Assembly (NCBI RefSeq): GCF_014641615.1
Contig: NZ_BMIB01000003.1
Location: 1,364,001 to 1,428,000 of the forward strand
From: Filimonas zeae
Lineage (GTDB): Bacteria; Bacteroidota; Bacteroidia; Chitinophagales; Chitinophagaceae
Length of the DNA: 64,000 nt
Reading direction: 5' to 3'
In this document: piece by piece, positions 25,944-35,119 of the stretch
Layout: each line of letters opens with the position of its first letter
Numbering within the stretch: position 1 is the first letter of the stretch
Notes under the pieces: generated by a model
What the model saw: only the letters and a program-made list of their open reading frames with translations
Database searches by the model: none
Told to the model about the DNA's origin: nothing
Program-made: the position numbers and the translations under genes

Positions 25944-28900
25944 TTAGAAACTTGCATTTACGCCCAGCACCAGGCCTCTGTTAAAGGTGTTACCACCCAG
26001 GTCCGGATCTATCCAGCTTACTTTAGAATAGATGAGTCCGGGGTTCAGCGCCTGCACATATACTTTCAAATGCTGCATATGCAACTTCTTGCTTTGTGCC
26101 GCTGTAAGGTTGTAAGACAGCGTTATATTCCTGATTTTAATAAATGATCCATCCTGATAATTCATAGCACTGCGGTACGGATCGCCACCTGCGCTATTGT
26201 AGTTGGGCGCATTGTATTCATTGGTAGGGTTATCGGGCGTCCAGTAATTTACTCTGCGTTGTGAAAACCGGCCCTGTAACACTTCCGCACCTGTTGGAAT
26301 AGTAAAGCCCATTCTGGAATACATGAAAATAGAGAAGCCCCAGTTTTTATAGGTTACATCGTTGGTAAGGCCCGTTACCAGATTGGGCTGTGAATGGCCA
26401 CGTAATACGCGGTCATTAATAGCGTCAATTTTAAAATCACCGTTCTGATCTACTACCTTAACATCACCGGGGTTAAAGGTTTGTCCGTTGGCTTTGTATT
26501 TAGCTATCGCATCCAGGTCTTCTTTTGTATTTTGCCAGATGCCGGCTTTATCATAATCATAATACACAGAAACGCGCTGGCCTATAAACCATAAGTTGGC
26601 AAGATCATCCTGCTTACCATACGCCAGCACATCAATCTTCTCTCTCGAAGCAGACATATTCAACGTACTGCTCCAGGTAAAGTCGCGGTTACGCAGGTTA
26701 ACGCTGGTCAGGTTCAGATCAAACCCTTTGCCTTTGGTAGCGCCAATGTTGGTAAGAATGGCTGAATACCCTGTAGCCGGGTTCAATGCCCTGTTCAACA
26801 GCAGGTCGGTGGTTTTGGTGTTGTAAACATCCAGTGAACCATTCAGTCTGCCACCGAAAAAGCTGAAATCTACGCCCAGGTTAATCTGTGTGGTTTTTTC
26901 CCAACCCAGGTTCTGATCCGGGTAAGTAGCCGGGTTAGCTGCTGTAGGGTCTGAAGGCACATAACCCAGCTGTGCGGCATTGCCATAAGTATAATAAAGC
27001 CCCTGTAAGGCACCCAGTGTGGTATAAGGCCCCACTGCAGCATTACCCACGGTGGCATAGCCGCCGCGTAATTTCAGCTGATCTATCCATTTTACATTTT
27101 CCAGAAATGACTCTCTGTCCAATCTCCAGCCCAGCGATATAGAGGGAAACATATCCCATTTATGACCGGCTGCCAACTGACTGGCGCCATCCCAACGTAT
27201 AAAGGCATTCAGTATATATTTCTGATCCAGGGTGTAGTTAACCCGGGCCATATAAGAAGTAAGTGCATTTTCTGACAGGCCGGTGCTGAACGCATCCAGC
27301 GCAGAAACGGTGTTTAACGCATACCATTTCTGATTGGGCAATGGCAGTTTGGTTGCCATCATAGCAGAATTCTCTGAGCGGTTATACAACGCAGTCTGCA
27401 ACAAAGTCAGATTAATATCGTGTGAATGTTTACCACGGAAGCTTTTATCGTAGTAAAGCAGGTTATCCAGTGTCCAGGAAATGTTACTTGTCTGGTTCAA
27501 CTGCGCCTGGTTGGTTGATCCGGGGTTACCGCCGCCACGGTTAACAGAAAGCGCATCCATCCAGCGGCCGTTGTAATAAGTCTGAAAATCCGGGCCAAAG
27601 TTTACACGGTACTTCAGGCCTTTGGCCAGTTTCGCTTCCAGATAAATAGAACCCAGCACCCGTAAGGTTTTGCGCAGGTTAATGTTGTACCGGTTTTCAT
27701 CTACCGGGTTTACAATATTAATATCGCCCCCTGGTAACAAAATACGCTTACCTAAACTGTCGTAAGGAACCGCATAGGGCAGCATACCCTGCAACGCTGC
27801 GTAAAAATTACCCGGTCCGGTAGCATTGGTAGTGGCAAAACCATAGTTCTGAAAACCATAGGAGGTGTTTACACTACCGCCCATGCTGAACCATTTGCCG
27901 GCAGCAAGGTCTACACTAAACTTGGCACTGTAACGCCTGTAATCCTGCCCTCTTTGTGTACCCTGGTTATTCAGAAAACCGAATGAACCATAAGCCCTTA
28001 CATTCTGCGAGCCGCCGCTGAGGCTGATGGTGTGGTCCTGCGTAAGCGCATCCTGTAAAGCATAATCCGTCCAGTCAGTAGTAGGCACCAATCCTGGATT
28101 CCATACGCCGTTTACCCATCCCTTCTGAATATTGGCAAAAGCAATAGGGTCCTGGCCAAAAATACGCTGATCATCTGCCAGTGTAGGCTGGTCCGGGTAA
28201 TTAGGCGCAGTAGTGGCAGGGTTCAGGTATCTGATTCTGCGGTAAGCATTTCTCCTGAACTCAATATACTCAGCCGAATTCATCATTTCCATTCTGTCGT
28301 ACTGCTTTTCCAGCGTTACTGTTCCCACATAACTGGCGGTTAAAGTACCACTCTTACCACGCTTGGTAGTAATCAGCACCACACCGTTGGCACCACGTGA
28401 GCCGTAAATAGCCGTAGCAGATGCATCTTTCAGTACATCAATACTTTCAATATCGTTGGGGTTAATGGCATTGATACCACCAAAGTTCAAAGGCACATCA
28501 TCTACCACAAACAGCGGACCGTTGCCACCACTGATGGAGCGTACACCACGTATGGTAATGCCACCAGATTCACCAGGCCGTTCGTTAGAAGTAATGTCCA
28601 CACCAGCCGCCTTACCCTGTATAGCCTGTAACGCATTGGCTACCGGGCGTGAGCGTATTTCTTCCGCGCTTACGCTGGCAATGGCACTGGTTACCGTACC
28701 CTTTTTTCTGGTACCATAGCCTACTACCACTACCTGATCCAGCATGGCAGCTACGCTGTCCTTCATTTCTACCACCAGCGATAAAGAAGCATCGGCTTTA
28801 ATGGTATAACCCGTCAGGCTTTGCCCCTCGTACCCCATGGCAGAAAACGTAAAGCTGTAAGGCCCTCCCGAGGGCAAACGTGAAAAAGAAAAAACACCCA

Positions 28901-29099
28901 ATGAGTCTGTGGAAGTGCCTGCCGAGTAATTGGTTTTTGTGTTACGTGCTATAACGGTAACACCCACTACCGGTTCGTTTTTAGCCGTGTGTACCACACC
29001 GGTAACGGCACTGCCCTTTTCCTGGGCCACGGCGGCAAAGAAAAACAGTTGAGTAAACAGCAGCAGGAAGCACCTGCAGCGGGAACGTTGCATTCTCAT
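25944..29099 (-). CDS. SusC/RagA-family TonB-dependent outer-membrane channel (locus A)
   Basis: 1051 residues. After the signal peptide (cleavage near FAAVAQEKG) comes a carboxypeptidase D-like regulatory domain (about 30-110), then the plug domain with VVVGYGTRKK as TonB-box region, PLFVVDDVPLN and IESIDVLKDASATAIYGSRG, then a C-terminal beta-barrel ending in aromatic VLGVNASF. There is no STN domain, although a sigma/FecR pair lies upstream. It imports nutrients with SusD using TonB energy. Confidence 0.96.
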   Translation of the reverse strand: MRMQRSRCRCFLLLFTQLFFFAAVAQEKGSAVTGVVHTAKNEPVVGVTVIARNTKTNYSAGTSTDSLGVFSFSRLPSGGPYSFTFSAMGYEGQSLTGYTIKADASLSLVVEMKDSVAAMLDQVVVVGYGTRKKGTVTSAIASVSAEEIRSRPVANALQAIQGKAAGVDITSNERPGESGGITIRGVRSISGGNGPLFVVDDVPLNFGGINAINPNDIESIDVLKDASATAIYGSRGANGVVLITTKRGKSGTLTASYVGTVTLEKQYDRMEMMNSAEYIEFRRNAYRRIRYLNPATTAPNYPDQPTLADDQRIFGQDPIAFANIQKGWVNGVWNPGLVPTTDWTDYALQDALTQDHTISLSGGSQNVRAYGSFGFLNNQGTQRGQDYRRYSAKFSVDLAAGKWFSMGGSVNTSYGFQNYGFATTNATGPGNFYAALQGMLPYAVPYDSLGKRILLPGGDINIVNPVDENRYNINLRKTLRVLGSIYLEAKLAKGLKYRVNFGPDFQTYYNGRWMDALSVNRGGGNPGSTNQAQLNQTSNISWTLDNLLYYDKSFRGKHSHDINLTLLQTALYNRSENSAMMATKLPLPNQKWYALNTVSALDAFSTGLSENALTSYMARVNYTLDQKYILNAFIRWDGASQLAAGHKWDMFPSISLGWRLDRESFLENVKWIDQLKLRGGYATVGNAAVGPYTTLGALQGLYYTYGNAAQLGYVPSDPTAANPATYPDQNLGWEKTTQINLGVDFSFFGGRLNGSLDVYNTKTTDLLLNRALNPATGYSAILTNIGATKGKGFDLNLTSVNLRNRDFTWSSTLNMSASREKIDVLAYGKQDDLANLWFIGQRVSVYYDYDKAGIWQNTKEDLDAIAKYKANGQTFNPGDVKVVDQNGDFKIDAINDRVLRGHSQPNLVTGLTNDVTYKNWGFSIFMYSRMGFTIPTGAEVLQGRFSQRRVNYWTPDNPTNEYNAPNYNSAGGDPYRSAMNYQDGSFIKIRNITLSYNLTAAQSKKLHMQHLKVYVQALNPGLIYSKVSWIDPDLGGNTFNRGLVLGVNASF

Positions 29100-29155
29100 A
29101 AAGCAAACAATTAAAAGTGAATAATAGCAGCTCCGGATAGGGTCTGAAGCATTCG

Positions 29156-30208
29156 TTAACGGCGGATGTAATACACCTCTTCTTCCTTCACAACAGTCAA
29201 CCTGTTGGCAGTTGTGATGTACTTAAGAATAATATCCAGCGAATCGGCTTTGTTAAACCTGCCCACAAAATATTTCCGTCTTACATCCTGTTTATTATAA
29301 ACAATCTTTACGTTATATAATTCAGACAGCTGATCAAACACCAGCCCAAGCGGCTGGTTGTTAAACAGGTTCCAGGCACCGCTGGTTCCCGCAGGCAGCG
29401 TAACGGCCTGCCCTGCCAGCTCCACGGCATCATGCTCTGCTTCTGCCTTTTTACCAAAGGGCCTTACATAAGCCATAGCACGGTTGCTGTACACAAACTC
29501 CTGTCCGGGTTCCAACCTGAAATCGTCCGGCATCTTTTTGTCATGCCTGCTAACGGGCTGCACCACTACCTTTCCTTCAAATAAGCGCACTTTTATCTGT
29601 GCAGACTGCTCATACGCCGTAACCATAAACTTAGTACCCAATACCACGGTATTAACCGCTTTACTCAACACACTAAAAGGGTGCGCTTTGTCTGCTTTTA
29701 CACTAAACTCTGCCTTGCCGGTTAATGTAACTGCCCTTTTACCGGTAAAAGGTTCGGTATAACTAAGCGCACTATGTGCACTCAATACCACACCAGAGCC
29801 ATCCGGTAACAGTATAGGAGTATCTTTATTATGTATATTCTGTATATGCCGTATATACGGAACACCAGGCTTACTGGTTTCTTTTGCTACTTCCTGTACA
29901 GGCTGCTCCCTGTTATTCACCAACACCACCGTTGCTGCTACCACACAGGCCACACATGCCGCAGCCCAATACACACCCGTTTTAGCATACCAGGCTATTT
30001 TGCGCACCGGCACTGGTTCCTGTTCGTGCATCGTACCAGCCAGTATGGCCTGCCACATCGCTTCTTTTAACGGCCCGCCGGTAACAGCACTGCTATCTGC
30101 ATCTGTTTCCAGCTTATCCATACACACTTCTATCAGGTTCCGTTCACTTGTGGTGGCGGTACCAGACAGGTACTTATCTATCAGCGTTATGAAGGTCTTT
30201 TTGATCAT
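29156..30208 (-). CDS. FecR-family anti-sigma factor (locus A)
   Basis: 350 residues from MIKKTFITLIDKYL; a start 21 bases upstream is less likely. The cytoplasmic N-terminal part (about 1-75) should bind the ECF sigma factor. One membrane helix lies at about 82-102 (YWAAACVACVVAATVVL). The periplasmic part holds the FecR domain (DTPILLPDGSGVVLSAHSAL, FSVKADKAHPFSV) and a C-terminal secretin/STN-like domain (PLGLVFDQLSELYNVKIVY). It relays receptor occupancy to the sigma factor encoded just upstream. Confidence 0.93.
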   Translation of the reverse strand: MIKKTFITLIDKYLSGTATTSERNLIEVCMDKLETDADSSAVTGGPLKEAMWQAILAGTMHEQEPVPVRKIAWYAKTGVYWAAACVACVVAATVVLVNNREQPVQEVAKETSKPGVPYIRHIQNIHNKDTPILLPDGSGVVLSAHSALSYTEPFTGKRAVTLTGKAEFSVKADKAHPFSVLSKAVNTVVLGTKFMVTAYEQSAQIKVRLFEGKVVVQPVSRHDKKMPDDFRLEPGQEFVYSNRAMAYVRPFGKKAEAEHDAVELAGQAVTLPAGTSGAWNLFNNQPLGLVFDQLSELYNVKIVYNKQDVRRKYFVGRFNKADSLDIILKYITTANRLTVVKEEEVYYIRR

Positions 30209-30282
30209 GCCTGTATATGTAGGTACCAAAACAATAAGGTATACCCTACGGAAAATGGAATATTTTTTTTGAACCGGAAAAA

Positions 30283-30870
30283 TTAATCACAAAAACAGAC
30301 AATGAGGAGTACGGATACGGTAAGGGCATCGCTCTGCGCCAGCATATGTTTTACATGCTTTAAGCAGATAGTCATTTTTTTCTCCACGGTTTTCTCCGAT
30401 ATATTTAACCAGCCGGCTATTTGTTTGTAGGTAAATTGCTGCTCGCGGCTTAACAGAAAAACCTGCCTGCAATCATCGGGCAGTGAGTGGATAATTTTTC
30501 TGAACAGGGCTTCGTTTTCTTTAAAAAGCAGGGGATTGTTATACATAACATCCACGGTTACAGCAGCTAACCGTGTGTAAAACTGCTCATCCGCCTTTTG
30601 CGCACGTATGGCTTTTAAAATCTGAAAACGAACCGCCTGCTTTAAATAAGGGAGTAATGCTTGTATATCCGCTTCGTTTCTACGCTGCCATAACGTAATA
30701 AATACCTCCTGCACCGCATCTTTGGCAACGGCTTCCTGGCGTATAATGTTATAAGCAGTGGCGTATAACGCTTCCCAGTGCCTGTTGTACATCTCTGCAA
30801 ATGCAGCTTCGTCATTTTCCTGAAGCAGGTGAAGTAACCTAATATCGTCCAAAGCAGAATAGTGCGTCAT
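30283..30870 (-). CDS. ECF sigma factor, RpoE-like (locus A)
   Basis: 195 residues. Region 2 (DEAAFAEMYNRHWEALY, AKDAVQEVFITLWQRR) and region 4 (LPDDCRQVFLLSREQQFTYKQIAGWLNISEKTVEKKM) are clear, with the short linker of ECF factors. It is the first gene of locus A. A TTG-N18-TAAATTCG promoter lies about 50-75 bp upstream. It should drive transcription of the SusCD pair when FecR releases it. Confidence 0.94.
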   Translation of the reverse strand: MTHYSALDDIRLLHLLQENDEAAFAEMYNRHWEALYATAYNIIRQEAVAKDAVQEVFITLWQRRNEADIQALLPYLKQAVRFQILKAIRAQKADEQFYTRLAAVTVDVMYNNPLLFKENEALFRKIIHSLPDDCRQVFLLSREQQFTYKQIAGWLNISEKTVEKKMTICLKHVKHMLAQSDALTVSVLLIVCFCD

Positions 30871-30916
30871 TTCTGTTCCGGCATGGCATTAAATCGTGCG
30901 ATAATATAATCAACAC

Positions 30917-30945
30917 CGAATTTAGCCCCTTCTGCTCATATACAA
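30917..30945 (-). promoter_or_regulatory. Promoter of the locus A sigma factor gene
   Basis: On the minus strand TTG, 18 bp, then TAAATTCG, a good fit to the Bacteroidota -33/-7 layout, about 47 bp upstream of the ATG at 30870. Confidence 0.45.
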
Positions 30946-31092
30946 TGGAATAGTGCTGCTTTTTTGCGGATTTTCGGCCAGCGCACAGCACTTTCCCCAT
31001 CTCCGAAAGCATAAAAAAGCAAAATACCCATTACCAGGTATTGAATTAACGGAGCGCCTGCTTCATATTTGGCAGTTTTAAGCATAAGAATT

Positions 31093-32121
31093 ATGAAGCA
31101 GGTACTACTGTCCGTTTTTACAATACTCTGTATCCAGACCTTTTCACAGGATCAGCTGAAGGCAAAAATAGAATACCAGGAAGCTGAAGCAGCCTATAGT
31201 GAGGAGCGTTATGAAGAAGCGATTCAAAAACTGGCTACCGCTGAAACACTGCTGGGTAAATGGGCACCGAATATCAGCTACCTTACCATTACATCGCTGG
31301 ATAAACTATGTGATTATGAAAACCCGAAGGATAAACATCTGCCGCATCTGACTAAGGAAGTAGATGCGTACATGAAGTTTAGCAATGCCAATGAGGATAA
31401 CGTGGTGGAAGACAAGTTTAAAACCGTTTACAATATCCAGAAAATTATAAACAGGCTAAAGGAAACAGAAGCATTTAAAACAATGCCCGAGTACCTGGCA
31501 GGGTACAATGATACTAACTACACCGACTATACTACCAAAATAGCCTCCTATTTAAAAGCAGTTGAAAAAGGCAATTCTATGGCCATGGTACGATTAGGAT
31601 TCCTGAATTATTTTGGTATGAAAGGTGTTAAAAACTATCCCGAGGCAATGAGCTGGTTTAAAAAAGCGGCAGCAAAGGAAAATGCAACGGCACTGGAATA
31701 TCTGGGAAATATGTATAGTTATGGCTATGGGTCTTCGGAAGATTACGGCCAGGCTATACAATGGTATACGAAGGCAGTGAATGCAGGAAGTACAGAGGCA
31801 TTAAATGCCATAGGAAGGTTATACAACTACGGTGGTATAAACCTTGAAAAAAATACAGCAGAAGCATTGGCGTGGTATACTAAAGCCGCCACCAAAGGCC
31901 ATGGAGCATCCATGTATAACATCGGCCTTTTATATGAACGCGGTACGGGCGTGGCTAAAAGTAATGAAGAAGCATTTGCCTGGTTTAAAAAATCTGCCGA
32001 CCATGGTTATTATTATGGTATGCAAAAAGTTTCCAAATGCTACGAGGAAGGTATTGGCGTTACTAAAAATTTAGATCTGGCCATTGAGTATATTCAAAAG
32101 GCTATTGACGCCAATAAATAA
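31093..32121 (+). CDS. Exported Sel1-repeat protein
   Basis: 342 residues from MKQVLLSVFT; the in-frame ATG at 31069 would displace the signal peptide (cleavage near TFSQDQ). After a helical N-terminal domain, at least five Sel1-like repeats run from about 165 to 338, each of the form A-x-x-x-L-G-x-x-Y-x-x-G...A-x-x-W-x-x-K-A-A (for example MSWFKKAAAKENATALEYLG). Sel1 proteins act as periplasmic scaffolds for protein contacts. Partner unknown. A strong terminator follows. Confidence 0.88.
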   Translation: MKQVLLSVFTILCIQTFSQDQLKAKIEYQEAEAAYSEERYEEAIQKLATAETLLGKWAPNISYLTITSLDKLCDYENPKDKHLPHLTKEVDAYMKFSNANEDNVVEDKFKTVYNIQKIINRLKETEAFKTMPEYLAGYNDTNYTDYTTKIASYLKAVEKGNSMAMVRLGFLNYFGMKGVKNYPEAMSWFKKAAAKENATALEYLGNMYSYGYGSSEDYGQAIQWYTKAVNAGSTEALNAIGRLYNYGGINLEKNTAEALAWYTKAATKGHGASMYNIGLLYERGTGVAKSNEEAFAWFKKSADHGYYYGMQKVSKCYEEGIGVTKNLDLAIEYIQKAIDANK

Positions 32122-32139
32122 GCAGCTAAGCAATACAAC

Positions 32140-32171
32140 AAGAGGCAGTATTTGGTTTCCTACTGCCTCTT
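32140..32171. terminator. Strong hairpin between convergent genes
   Basis: Perfect 11-bp stem AAGAGGCAGTA / TACTGCCTCTT with a 10-nt loop, between the Sel1 gene and the convergent aldo/keto reductase gene. Confidence 0.75.
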
Positions 32172-32197
32172 GCCAATCAACCTATACAATAGCCGGG

Positions 32198-33325
32198 TTA
32201 ACCTTTGGGTACCGGCGCATTGACTGCTATCAGTTTTTCCTTCTTTAATTCCTCCCAAAAAGCAGCCGGTATTTTTGCTGTAAAGGAAGCCGCATTTTCA
32301 GCTGCCTGCTGTGGAGTATGCGCACCGGGTATTACCGCAGAAACCACCTCCGGTGCCGCACAAAACTGTAAAGCCGCCGTTCTCAGGTCAACATTGTGAT
32401 TAGACGCAACACGCTGTAACGCCGCCAGTTTTTCTTTAACGCCTTGCGGAAACTTACCGCTGTAGAGGTACCGGTCTTTACCCGATAAAAAGCCTGCATC
32501 CAGCGGTGAGCCTACTACAATGCTTATGTTGCGCTCAGCCACTTTAGGGAATACTTTATTCAGGTCATCTTCATGCTTGGTTAGGGAATACTGGCAGGCA
32601 GAAAGAAAAATATCCGGATCAGCTACTTCTATGGTTTTCAAAATAGGCTCAATGGTATTCACCCCCAGGCCCCAGCCTTTAATCAATCCCTCTTCCCGCA
32701 TCTTTGTCAGTTCGGGCATTGCACCTTTTGCTGCTATAGCAAAGTAATCCAGCCACTTCTCCTTCATATCCTGGTTGTCAGGGCTCAGATCGTGAATAAA
32801 CACAATATCAATAGAAGAAAGCCCCAACCGTTGCAGACTCTCTTCCACACTACGGCGCACGCCCGCAGCAGTATAATCATATTTATACCCAAAATTCAGT
32901 TTACCCTTCCACAACCCACGCTCCAGTGTAAAGTTTTCATGTGGGGTAAGTATACGCCCTACTTTGGTGGAAAGCGTAAATTCTTCCCGCAGTTTATCTT
33001 TTAAAAACAGCCCCATCCTGCGCTCACTAATACCCAGGCCGTACCAGGGCGAGGTATCGTAATACCGCACACCAGCATTCCATGCAGCCTCTACTGCCTG
33101 TAGGCATTCCACATCCGGATTGGCCTGAAAACCATTGCCCAGTGCAACACCTCCAAAGCCGGAAAGCGTTTGGGGGCGGTAGCGTTTACCGGAGGCTACA
33201 GGGGCGGTCTGCTTCCGCTCTTCACTCCTGCCTGTGCCCGCACCCAGGGCAGGCGAGATAGCTGAACTGAACATTATTCCTGCCGAAGCCATAGCGGCCT
33301 TTTCCAAAAATCTTCTTCTTTCCAT
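32198..33325 (-). CDS. Aldo/keto reductase with a Tat signal
   Basis: 375 residues. The N-terminus MERRRFLEKAAMASAG has a twin-arginine motif and hydrophobic segment, pointing to Tat export of the folded, cofactor-loaded enzyme. The (beta/alpha)8 domain has VRYYDTSPWYG (Asp and Tyr), STKVGR (Lys) and VFIHDLSPDN (His), the AKR tetrad. Overall it resembles the fucose/galactose dehydrogenase (D-threo-aldose 1-dehydrogenase) branch. It probably acts on sugars or aldehydes in the periplasm with NAD(P)H. Substrate unknown. Confidence 0.9.
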   Translation of the reverse strand: MERRRFLEKAAMASAGIMFSSAISPALGAGTGRSEERKQTAPVASGKRYRPQTLSGFGGVALGNGFQANPDVECLQAVEAAWNAGVRYYDTSPWYGLGISERRMGLFLKDKLREEFTLSTKVGRILTPHENFTLERGLWKGKLNFGYKYDYTAAGVRRSVEESLQRLGLSSIDIVFIHDLSPDNQDMKEKWLDYFAIAAKGAMPELTKMREEGLIKGWGLGVNTIEPILKTIEVADPDIFLSACQYSLTKHEDDLNKVFPKVAERNISIVVGSPLDAGFLSGKDRYLYSGKFPQGVKEKLAALQRVASNHNVDLRTAALQFCAAPEVVSAVIPGAHTPQQAAENAASFTAKIPAAFWEELKKEKLIAVNAPVPKG

Positions 33326-33431
33326 AGAATTGTGGTTAACAAGTATTCAATGCCCGCAAATGCCGGACCATTATAAGCTGATGTATGCTACCTTTAAACC
33401 ACTTTCTTTACTACCTCTTTAAAATATTGTA

Positions 33432-33851
33432 ATGACCAGCTATACATCCATATCAATTGTAACCACCCTTCTTCTTTCATTTATAGTATTAACCGCCGGC
33501 GCGCAGAAAAAGCAGGCCGGGGAAGATATGATGGTAAGCATTGCAGAAATTGAAGTGTATCCGGAACATCTGAAACAGTACAAGGAGATTCTGAAAGAAG
33601 AAGCTTCCGCTTCTATAGCAAAAGAACCCGGCGTAATTGCTATCTTTCCCATGTTTGAGCAGCAGGATTCTGCAAGAATAAGGATAGTGGAAATTTACGC
33701 CGGTAAGCAGGCTTATCAGGCCCATTTAAAAACCCCTCACTTTCTGGTTTATAAAACTTCTACGCAGAAGATGGTGAAGCAACTGAGGCTGGTGGATATG
33801 GAGGCGCTGGATAAACAAAGCATGTTGCAGATATTCAGGAAGATGAAGTGA
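33432..33851 (+). CDS. Exported antibiotic-biosynthesis-monooxygenase (ABM) domain protein
   Basis: 139 residues with signal peptide (cleavage near LTAGAQKK). The mature part is one ferredoxin-like ABM domain: VSIAEIEVYPEHLKQYKEIL, EPGVIAIFPMFEQ, RIVEIYAGKQAYQAHLKTPHFLVY. Small dimeric proteins of this fold include quinol monooxygenases and putative stress proteins. It is divergent from the aldo/keto reductase and may share its control region. Confidence 0.85.
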   Translation: MTSYTSISIVTTLLLSFIVLTAGAQKKQAGEDMMVSIAEIEVYPEHLKQYKEILKEEASASIAKEPGVIAIFPMFEQQDSARIRIVEIYAGKQAYQAHLKTPHFLVYKTSTQKMVKQLRLVDMEALDKQSMLQIFRKMK

Positions 33852-33863
33852 GTACCACTAATA

Positions 33864-33890
33864 AAAAACCACCCTTTTGAGGTGGATTTT
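33864..33890. terminator. Terminator between the ABM gene and the DUF6934-like operon
   Basis: AAAAACCACC / GGTGGATTTT hairpin (one mismatch) with a 7-nt loop and T-rich ends; it serves both convergent transcripts. Confidence 0.65.
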
Positions 33891-33912
33891 AATATTCCTT
33901 ATTTAGAATGGT

Positions 33913-34074
33913 CTACTTAGGAAGCGGCTTCATGTTCAATAAAACCTTCTTAGCTTCTGCAAGCTTTTCCGGAAATATCGTTTTGCCTGAATACTTATCC
34001 AGAGAGGGGTCAATGGTTAAATTGATGCCCAGCGTCTTTGCATACTCAATCAGTTCTTTATCTTTCTCCTTCAT
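33913..34074 (-). CDS. Small 53-residue protein, partner of the DUF6934-like gene
   Basis: The minus-strand ATG at 34074 opens a 53-residue frame: MKEKDKELIEYAKTLGINLT, followed by DPSLDKYSGKT, PEKLAEAKKVLLNM and stop. It is charged and helical with no membrane segment or known motif. It begins 10 bp after the stop of the 152-residue gene, so translation is probably coupled. No function is recognised; the small acidic/basic design recalls accessory or antitoxin-like proteins, but this is speculation. Confidence 0.75.
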   Translation of the reverse strand: MKEKDKELIEYAKTLGINLTIDPSLDKYSGKTIFPEKLAEAKKVLLNMKPLPK

Positions 34075-34084
34075 AATTACAAAA

Positions 34085-34543
34085 TTAAACATTTTTTCTG
34101 CGGATTAAAAAACCAAAATAATCAATCCCTTTCCGGAAAGGAATATGAACAAAACCCTCCATATCCTTTACCAACCCAAGTATCTCGAAATCAGCAGATA
34201 ACTCATCCAGATTGACAGCTATAGCCATCCTGTACAATCTTGTTCTATGAGCAGTACTGCCAGAAAAATAAATCCAGGCATGAGGGTATTCTTTACAAAA
34301 AAGAGATACCGAATATACTACCGTTGCCAGAATTTTATTTCTATCCTGATTGTCATTTACAGATAAATCATCAATACTACCATCTGGCTTCAAATTCCCA
34401 AATGCCAGGTTATACACCCCCACCTCCTCAATAAAATCAAAATGGATAATCTTCTGTATAGCCCCTTTGGGGCCATAACTTATAAAACCATACTCCAACC
34501 TATCGGAAGAAACCTTTACATCATCATACTTTTCATATTTCAT
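34085..34543 (-). CDS. DUF6934-like protein of unknown function
   Basis: 152 residues. Segments EYGFISYGPKGAIQKIIHF, VYNLAFGNLKPDGSIDD, ILATVVYSVSLFCKEYPHAW and FSGSTAHRTRLYRMAI agree with my memory of DUF6934 proteins, which are widespread and often multi-copy in Bacteroidota. No enzymatic motif or signal peptide is visible; cytoplasmic. It leads a two-gene operon with a 53-residue protein and has its own TATCTTCG promoter box. A toxin-antitoxin-like or mobile selfish role is an open possibility. Confidence 0.75.
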   Translation of the reverse strand: MKYEKYDDVKVSSDRLEYGFISYGPKGAIQKIIHFDFIEEVGVYNLAFGNLKPDGSIDDLSVNDNQDRNKILATVVYSVSLFCKEYPHAWIYFSGSTAHRTRLYRMAIAVNLDELSADFEILGLVKDMEGFVHIPFRKGIDYFGFLIRRKNV

Positions 34544-34578
34544 ATGTTTAAATGATTGTGCTTTTCATGGAAAGCTGG

Positions 34579-34586
34579 CGAAGATA
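34579..34586 (-). promoter_or_regulatory. -7 box of the DUF6934-like operon
   Basis: TATCTTCG on the minus strand, 36-43 bp upstream of the ATG at 34543; the same octamer appears at 13828. Confidence 0.4.
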
Positions 34587-34650
34587 TTTTCCAGCATGAT
34601 AAATACTCTGTTCATTTTATTCAGAGCTACACTGCCAGTCAATAAACAAA

Positions 34651-34676
34651 AAGCCGCCTCACTCCTGAGACGGCTT
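34651..34676 (-). terminator. Terminator of the phage-like cassette
   Basis: AAGCCGTCTCA / TGAGGCGGCTT stem (one mismatch) with a 4-nt loop, followed on the minus strand by TTTTTG; 8 bp after the last stop of the cassette. Confidence 0.75.
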
Positions 34677-34683
34677 ACTCCTT

Positions 34684-34881
34684 CTACTTCCCTCCTTTTT
34701 TAAAGTACAGCACTATTGTTTTCAGTAACAACGGCACTCCAAAGCTTACCAACGCCCCCACTGCTGCCAGTACAATGGTTTTTACAATTTCGGCACCTGG
34801 TATGGTTACAGTAAGCGTGCATAATAAACCGCCTGCCATACCTGCTTTGGAATGTTCATCCCAATAGTTACTGCTGTTCAT
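34684..34881 (-). CDS. Small holin-like membrane protein (cassette gene 4)
   Basis: 65 residues from the ATG at 34881. One or two hydrophobic segments (VKTIVLAAVGALVSFGVPLLL) and a basic C-terminus (YFKKGGK) are the features of small phage holins, but also of many other membrane proteins. The start overlaps the stop of the preceding gene by 14 bp, so expression is coupled. Holin is an inference from size, topology and neighbours. Confidence 0.65.
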   Translation of the reverse strand: MNSSNYWDEHSKAGMAGGLLCTLTVTIPGAEIVKTIVLAAVGALVSFGVPLLLKTIVLYFKKGGK

Positions 34882-35113
34882 TGGCAACCAGTTGCTGCAG
34901 GGTGTTGTCTTTTACTGCTGTCTGGCCAACAGTAGTAGCTACCCCACCGGCTACCACCAGGTAACCTGCAATTTTTGCCACAAGGGCTGGTACGGGCGCA
35001 GCCATCAACGCGCCGCCTGCTGCTGCCAGCATGGCACCGGCCAGCTGTAGTTTTATGAAGAAAGGGGGCGTAGGCAACACCAGCCTTTGCTTAATGGTTA
35101 ATGACTGAGACAT
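34868..35113 (-). CDS. Small two-helix membrane protein (cassette gene 3)
   Basis: 81 residues, very Ala/Gly-rich, with hydrophobic segments at about 20-40 and 44-62 (LAGAMLAAAGGALMAAP and AKIAGYLVVAGGVATT) and a polar tail. It begins 6 bp after the DUF5675 gene. It resembles holin or spanin-like accessory proteins of phage-derived islands; no specific family is recognised. Confidence 0.65.
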   Translation of the reverse strand: MSQSLTIKQRLVLPTPPFFIKLQLAGAMLAAAGGALMAAPVPALVAKIAGYLVVAGGVATTVGQTAVKDNTLQQLVANEQQ

Positions 35114-35119
35114 ACATGC

